Shown here: positions 59,235-64,000 of the stretch, piece after piece
How the letters are laid out: every line of letters starts with the position of its first letter
Numbering within the stretch: the first letter of the stretch is position 1
Assembly: GCA_947454525.1 (NCBI GenBank)
Contig: CANGJM010000005.1
Location: 62,001-126,000, forward strand
Source of the DNA: Flavobacteriales bacterium
GTDB taxonomy: Bacteria > Bacteroidota > Bacteroidia > Flavobacteriales_D > Crocinitomicaceae
Direction of reading: 5' to 3'
DNA length: 64,000 nucleotides
Program-made: the position numbers and the translations under genes
Notes under the pieces: generated by a model
Seen by the model: the letters and a program-made list of their open reading frames with translations, nothing else
Told to the model about the DNA's origin: nothing
Databases searched by the model: none

Positions 59235-61880
59235 TTATTGTTTCACTACGCGGTGCGTAGACATTTGTCCAAGATCATTCGTGATTTGAACGAAGTAGAT
59301 CCCTATATTCAAGTCAGTCAAGTCTATATGTGCATCTGAACCTGCAAATTGAGTGTTTAGAACTTGTGTTCCAGTTGCAGAGAAAATGTGAATCGTTCCG
59401 TTTGTTTGATGGGTATTTCGAATTGTTAACAAGCCATTCGTTGGATTCGGGTAAAGAACGAAAGAAGTTGCAAATTCATCTAATCCTGTCGTTTGTGCTT
59501 GAATGGTTGTGCTTGTTGTGTCGTCACATCCATCTGCATTTGTCACGATTAAGGTCACTGTAAAGGTACCACTTGTGAAATAGCCATGAACGGGATTTGT
59601 GGCATTACTCGTATACCCATCACCAAAATCCCATGAAGATGTTGTGGCGTTTGTGGAGGTATTCGTAAAGCTTACTTCAAGTGTTGGTAGATTTGCTGAG
59701 GTGAATCCAGCTACTGGAGCAGGACTTACCACTACGGAAGTGGATGAAGCGGTAGTACATCCATTTTGATCGGTCACGGTTACGCTATAGTTGGTAGAAT
59801 TTTGTGGATTCACGGTAATCGTATCAATGTTTTGGTTGATGAAGTTTGGTGTCCATGTGTAAGAAGATCCTACCGCATCTGTTGTTGCTGTTAACAAAAC
59901 TGGACTTAAATTATCACTACAAAGCAGGTTCGATGTAGCTGTCAAAGATAAGTTCGGACTAGTTAAAGTATTGTCAACTGTCACCATTAAGGAGTCGTTA
60001 TTGCTACATCCGTAAGGACTTGTAACTGTTACATAGACATATCCAGTTGCTGTTGGTGCGTAGGTAATGACTTGCGCATTCGTTCCCGCTGGAGTCCAAT
60101 CATACGTGTATGTATTGGCTGGCGTTCCTTGAGTATTCGTTACTTGGGTAAATAACACGGCGCTTCCGTTTAAGCAAACGGTTGTGTTTTGAGAAACAAG
60201 GTTCACATTTGGAACAGGACGCACGTAAATCGTTGCGCTCGCGGAGGAGTAACATCCATTTGCTGGATCCGTTCCTGTAACGGTATACGTTACCGTATTG
60301 TTTCCAACATTTGCTGTCAATGTTCCTGTTGTTGCGGTAATTGGTGGACCTGCACTTGCGGTCCAAGTGTATGTTGCTCCAGTAATATTTGCAGTGGCTG
60401 TTAAATCCACTGTGTTTCCGGTTGTTCCTTGACAGAAGTTTAGGGAATCTGGAGTCACAGAAATAATGGGGCTTATTGCGTTCGGATTAACGTTCACGGT
60501 TGTCGTATCTGTTGAGGTACAGCCATATTGTCCAACAACGGTTACGGTATAAAGTGTGGTGCTTGTCGGAGAAACTGTCACAGAATTCGTTGTACCAACA
60601 TTTGGATTCCATTGGTAAGAAAGGGTGACACCTCCACCGCCTCCACCGCCGACACCACTCGTGGCATTGACTGTTAATTGCGATGAACCACCAGAACAAA
60701 TGGTCACGTTTGAATTGTTAAAACCATTGATGTTTGGACGACGTCCAACAACGATGATTTGTTGCGTTGGTTGAGAAGGACAACCTAAAGCATCGTATCC
60801 AATAACCGTGTACATTGTCGTGTTTAAAGGAACGTCCGTAGCTGTTGCTGACGTACTTAAATTTGGATTGGCATTCGTGCTCCATTGATATGTGCTTGCT
60901 CCAGAAGCGCTTAAGTTTAGTGTGTCGAAACGACAAATCGTATCATTCGCCATGGAAATGCTTACCACGGGACTTGGATTTGGATTTACTTCAATCAATA
61001 GCGTGTCGCTAGAAGCACTTAGTCCTGATCCCGCACATGAAACCAAGTTATAATAGTATTGATTAGCATTTAGTGTTCCAGTTAACGCTGCAGTAGAATT
61101 TGATCCAATCGGAATGTATGGTCCATTTTGATTCGCAGAAGTAAACCATTGGTAACTGATTCCTGTTCCAGAGGATGCACCGGTTAAGGTTAAATCGGCA
61201 GATCCGCTACCGCCACAAATGAGTGTTGTTGTGGAAGTGATGGCACCTCCTGTTGGTGTCCCTGAACATACTGGAGGAAACTCTGTCCATTCAATATCGT
61301 CCACATATATGCGTCGAGCTGTTGTTGTAGGACCATAAACAGTTCCTTGAAAGATGACGTAATTCGTTGCTCCAGCGAAATTTGAAGGAATGTTAAAGGT
61401 GTATTGATACCAGCCATTTGTTGCTTTGGTATCAGGAACATTGACGCTGCGATTACGAGCAACTGTTCCAATTTTTATTGCACCTGTCAGATTCGCTGCT
61501 GTATTTACGAATACTCCTAAACTATCAATGTTTGCAGGAACCAATGAATCGCGGTAAATCCAGAAACTAACGGGTACGACATTCGTTCCACGTCCGGTTA
61601 AATCGAATACGGGTGTCGCAATTGCCTCCGTTAAAGCGGCAGAAGAATTCGAAGGATTTCTCATCCTGGCCATTCCAGCGCCTGAATGTGGTCCACCAAC
61701 TAATGGATTGGTAAATGTCGTTGAACGTGCCCAATCTGGAGCCGTTCCAACAGTTGCCCACCCTGTCGGTAAAAATTGAGTGGCATCAAAACTTTCTGAA
61801 TGCAGAATTTGTGCGTTTATATTGCTTTGAATAAAGCAGGCACTTAGCAAAAGAAGTGCGGAGTAAAGGGTTTTTTTCAT
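59235..61880 (-). CDS. Large T9SS-secreted protein: choice-of-anchor J, Ig-like repeats, PKD, type A sorting domain
   Basis: 881 residues. A signal peptide (MKKTLYSALLLLSACFIQSNINAQ) precedes a choice-of-anchor J/MAM-like domain (about 25-200). Six or so Ig-like repeats of about 80 residues follow with the recurring pattern CxG..V.L.A......Y.W (SASGASTYQWSTNANP, TATANITGATYTWTASAG). Next is a PKD domain (WDFGDGYTSNATNPVHGYFTSGTFTVTLIVTN, split here around its WDFGDG core) and the T9SS type A C-terminal domain (FVLYPNPTNGLLTIRN, LNIGIYFVQIT, THRVVKQ). A short poly-Gly tract interrupts one repeat near residue 415. It is an adhesin-like or surface protein of unknown ligand, expressed alone. Confidence 0.88.
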   Translation of the reverse strand: MKKTLYSALLLLSACFIQSNINAQILHSESFDATQFLPTGWATVGTAPDWARSTTFTNPLVGGPHSGAGMARMRNPSNSSAALTEAIATPVFDLTGRGTNVVPVSFWIYRDSLVPANIDSLGVFVNTAANLTGAIKIGTVARNRSVNVPDTKATNGWYQYTFNIPSNFAGATNYVIFQGTVYGPTTTARRIYVDDIEWTEFPPVCSGTPTGGAITSTTTLICGGSGSADLTLTGASSGTGISYQWFTSANQNGPYIPIGSNSTAALTGTLNANQYYYNLVSCAGSGLSASSDTLLIEVNPNPSPVVSISMANDTICRFDTLNLSASGASTYQWSTNANPNLSTSATATDVPLNTTMYTVIGYDALGCPSQPTQQIIVVGRRPNINGFNNSNVTICSGGSSQLTVNATSGVGGGGGGGVTLSYQWNPNVGTTNSVTVSPTSTTLYTVTVVGQYGCTSTDTTTVNVNPNAISPIISVTPDSLNFCQGTTGNTVDLTATANITGATYTWTASAGPPITATTGTLTANVGNNTVTYTVTGTDPANGCYSSASATIYVRPVPNVNLVSQNTTVCLNGSAVLFTQVTNTQGTPANTYTYDWTPAGTNAQVITYAPTATGYVYVTVTSPYGCSNNDSLMVTVDNTLTSPNLSLTATSNLLCSDNLSPVLLTATTDAVGSSYTWTPNFINQNIDTITVNPQNSTNYSVTVTDQNGCTTASSTSVVVSPAPVAGFTSANLPTLEVSFTNTSTNATTSSWDFGDGYTSNATNPVHGYFTSGTFTVTLIVTNADGCDDTTSTTIQAQTTGLDEFATSFVLYPNPTNGLLTIRNTHQTNGTIHIFSATGTQVLNTQFAGSDAHIDLTDLNIGIYFVQITNDLGQMSTHRVVKQ

Positions 61881-62097
61881 GGTTTTATTTTTGGAGATCT
61901 AGTTTAAGTGTTTTTCATGTAATATTGAGACTTATTCCTTCAAAAAATTGCGTAAGTCCCCCAATCAAATGCAAGACGAACTCGCTCTGTAAAAAGTTGG
62001 GGTTTGAAAAGTGATTTTTTTTCAATCTTTTCTACTGATATGGACTGAGGTAGTTTGAATTATGATTAATCTTGTTTAACTCAAACCGTTTCTCTCC

Positions 62098-63447
62098 ATG
62101 AACATTTCAATTCGGCTCCTTACTTTATTGACTTTGTGGTCATTTGTTTCCGTTGGACAACTAACACAAGGAGAAGATTCCTTGAAACTTCCCTTTGCTA
62201 TCGCGAAGGAGAAACAACTTTCCGATGAAGATTTAGCGTCCAAAAAGGAAGGGATGTATGTGACAGGTGTTCCAGACATTAGTTCGGATCCAGTGAATGG
62301 ATTTGGCGTCGGTGTCGAAGGAAGCATATTTTTTAATGGAAAGAAATCAGATCCTTTTTTCAAATACACGCCTTATCGTGCGGAAATTGACTTGGCGCTT
62401 TTTGTAACCAGTAAGCAGCAAAAGGAAATCATGTTGACGGTCGATGTGCCCTACATTCTCAATACGAAATGGCGATTGCGTGGTGAATTAGCCTATGAAA
62501 TCAATCCGAATTTATTGTACTTCGGCATTAATGAAAAAGAAACGATTCCCGGATTAAGTTATTTCCCCTCGGGAGATTCTAGTCAAAACATGGTGCATCA
62601 TGCCACGTATTCTGCTTATGAAAGTTCCCTTACCGGACAAAACACTTTTTACCATCAGTACACCAAAAAAGAGGCGATTTTAAACATCAGCATGGAACGT
62701 TCACTTTACGAAGGACGCATTCGCCTATTGGCGGGCTATGAAATTGCCAAATTGAATTTGAGTCCCTTTTCAGGAAATTCCTTGTTGGCAAACGATGTGC
62801 AAAGCGGATTGATTCGTGGGATGGGTCAAAACTTGGTTTCCTTTGTCCAGGCTGGATTCATCTACGATACCCGCGACTTAGAAGGCGATCCCTCCAGTGG
62901 AGTTTTTGCGGAAGTAACGAATGAGCTTTCGTTGAAGGCTTTGGGTTCACAATTTAACTTCAATAAAACCTTCGCCCATGTCAATGTTTATCAGCGTTTG
63001 CTTCCTAGTTCCTTTAAAAAATTGATTTTTGCGGCTCGTTTTTCCATGGGATATACTGCTTTGGATGCACCATTTTACGAGTATCAGGACCAATGGACCT
63101 CCGAAGGCAGTATTGAAGGACTCGGGGGTGGTCAAACACTACGAGGATTCAAGCAAAGTCGTTTTTTGTCCAAGTGGATGTTTTTTAATAATATCGAGTT
63201 GCGCTATCGTTTTGGAGAAATGGATTTGCTTCAGCAGCATTTGGCTTTTAGTGCGGTTCCCTTTTACGATTTTGGCGCCGTGTGGGATTCCGGTGCGTCG
63301 ATGTGGCATCAAAATGTTCAGAACCTTCGATCCAATGGCGGACTCGGATTACGCATTGCATGGAATGTCAATACCATTTTGCGGTTCGACTATGCGATCT
63401 CCAAAGAGGACAAACAATTCTTTTTCCAGATAGGACATTGCTTTTAA
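62098..63447 (+). CDS. Omp85/BamA-like outer membrane barrel protein (surface antigen D15 type)
   Basis: 449 residues with a signal peptide (ending FVSVGQ). There are no POTRA repeats, and the protein is essentially a barrel: the start GMYVTGVPDISSDPVNGFGVGVEGSIFFN, strands ending in the Omp85 hallmark GGGQTLRGFKQSRFLSKWMFFNNIELRYRF (cut around the LRGF loop) and the end LRIAWNVNTILRFDYAISKEDKQFFFQIGHCF. The family inserts or transports proteins or lipids at the outer membrane; this POTRA-less type is common in Bacteroidota and has no assigned cargo here. The 217-nt gap upstream is AT-rich and shows no motif I can defend. Confidence 0.82.
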   Translation: MNISIRLLTLLTLWSFVSVGQLTQGEDSLKLPFAIAKEKQLSDEDLASKKEGMYVTGVPDISSDPVNGFGVGVEGSIFFNGKKSDPFFKYTPYRAEIDLALFVTSKQQKEIMLTVDVPYILNTKWRLRGELAYEINPNLLYFGINEKETIPGLSYFPSGDSSQNMVHHATYSAYESSLTGQNTFYHQYTKKEAILNISMERSLYEGRIRLLAGYEIAKLNLSPFSGNSLLANDVQSGLIRGMGQNLVSFVQAGFIYDTRDLEGDPSSGVFAEVTNELSLKALGSQFNFNKTFAHVNVYQRLLPSSFKKLIFAARFSMGYTALDAPFYEYQDQWTSEGSIEGLGGGQTLRGFKQSRFLSKWMFFNNIELRYRFGEMDLLQQHLAFSAVPFYDFGAVWDSGASMWHQNVQNLRSNGGLGLRIAWNVNTILRFDYAISKEDKQFFFQIGHCF

Positions 63448-63457
63448 GTCGGTAGGA

Positions 63458-64000
63458 CTACTTTCCTTCTTGACTTTCAGCTGTCTCTGCTTCCAGTTTC
63501 AGACGTTCCTCTTCCATCTTTTTGCGCTGAAGGATGAGGTCTTTGTTTTTTACTTCCAATTCCTTGACAGGGATGATAGGTTCTTTGGTCAGTGGGAATA
63601 AGTTCTGCAATTCCCCACTGTAATAAAACTCGTAGCATAGTCCGCCAAAGGTATACATGCGGTTTGCTACCATGAAATCAGATCCACCGACTTTGGGATG
63701 TGCGCTCGGTTTGCTTTTCTGGTAACCAAGATTGTACAAAGTCCCGATGATTTCTGGACGGTACGCCAGTGAAAATCCAGCATGTTCCCATTGCGCTTGG
63801 TACTGACGAATCAAAAATGCGGTGTACAAATACGAATAGTAGTGATCGCCACCTTTGATCAATCGCTGTATGGTCTTTAGTTTATGAGATTCAATCGTAT
63901 CGTTGATTCCTTCCGGAAAGGAATCGTTCACGTTGATGCAATTTTGAAAATAGTCACCCGCATAGAAGGGCGATTTCACATCAAACAAGGTGTTTTCGAT
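63458..64000 (-). CDS. Hypothetical protein, C-terminal part (cut by window edge)
   Basis: At least 180 residues, reading open to the right edge (the first visible codons before MFDVKSPF read IENT with no stop), so the true start lies outside. Visible blocks are CINVNDSFPEGINDTIESHKLKT, HYYSYLYTAFLIRQYQAQWEHAGF and RPEIIGTLYNLGYQKSKPSAHP, then a Glu/Lys-rich coiled-coil-like tail (about the last 40 residues). The ATLYNLG-type block reminds me of DUF1402-like proteins, but this is a weak recollection. Function unknown. It is convergent with the Omp85-like gene (10-nt gap). Confidence 0.7.
   Translation of the reverse strand: MENTLFDVKSPFYAGDYFQNCINVNDSFPEGINDTIESHKLKTIQRLIKGGDHYYSYLYTAFLIRQYQAQWEHAGFSLAYRPEIIGTLYNLGYQKSKPSAHPKVGGSDFMVANRMYTFGGLCYEFYYSGELQNLFPLTKEPIIPVKELEVKNKDLILQRKKMEEERLKLEAETAESQEGK

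Overview
The window comes from the chromosome of a member of the Bacteroidota, most likely Flavobacteriales close to the Crocinitomicaceae/Fluviicola group. The evidence is low GC, an LpxC-FabZ fusion, a fused CcoN-CcoO cbb3 oxidase, three cell-surface proteins with type IX secretion (T9SS) C-terminal sorting domains, a PorP/SprF protein, DUF4301 and 'HGIHSPFV' Bacteroidota-type proteins, and repeated promoter boxes of the Bacteroidota form TANNTTTG. The genus is an inference. I saw no rRNA, tRNA, CRISPR array, prophage or insertion sequence. Gene density is very high and no gap exceeds about 300 bases.

Layout. 1-4.85 kb (minus) is a lipid A operon, lpxD - lpxC/fabZ - lpxA, followed by an RlmD/TrmA-type RNA methyltransferase and the start of cinA. 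4.9-9.45 kb (minus) holds a DUF4258-like membrane protein, thioredoxin, uvrA and rfbC. 9.5-14.3 kb carries a PBP4-type peptidase (dacB), ddl, a PlsC-like acyltransferase and lipA. 14.4-17.4 kb is a large T9SS-sorted BNR-repeat protein closed by a strong two-way terminator. 17.5-27.8 kb (minus) is a complete cbb3 oxidase locus, hemN - ccoI - ccoS - ccoNO - ccoQ - ccoP - ccoG - ccoH - tauE/safE, with a divergent FNR-like regulator at 27.9 kb. 28.6-33.7 kb (minus) is housekeeping: a glutamine amidotransferase, an endonuclease/exonuclease/phosphatase family protein, two tandem rhomboid proteases and mutL.

33.8-41 kb and 52-58 kb contain the most unusual content: four ECF sigma factors, each directly followed by (or overlapping) a gene for a single-span inner-membrane protein that is probably its anti-sigma partner. 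The periplasmic parts differ completely. One ends in a gliding-motility/T9SS type B-like C-terminal domain (33857-35110), one ends in an outer-membrane beta-barrel (56689-58041), one carries a large unassigned domain (52600-53946), and one carries a short tail (40094-40903) next to a secreted protein of unknown function. Between the two modules at 52-58 kb lie a kelch protein with a T9SS sorting domain and a PorP/SprF protein. I infer that these modules report on envelope and T9SS status.

The rest is mdh, a beta-helix lipoprotein, a reduced methyltransferase-like protein, DUF4301, an Nfu-type Fe-S scaffold, recQ, an M1 peptidase lipoprotein, purB, ctaA, rluF, a REP-like repeat patch at 59.07-59.17 kb, a large choice-of-anchor/PKD T9SS protein, an Omp85-like barrel and an edge-truncated hypothetical gene. 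Several genes have the -7 promoter box only 4-6 nt before the ATG, which suggests leaderless transcripts.
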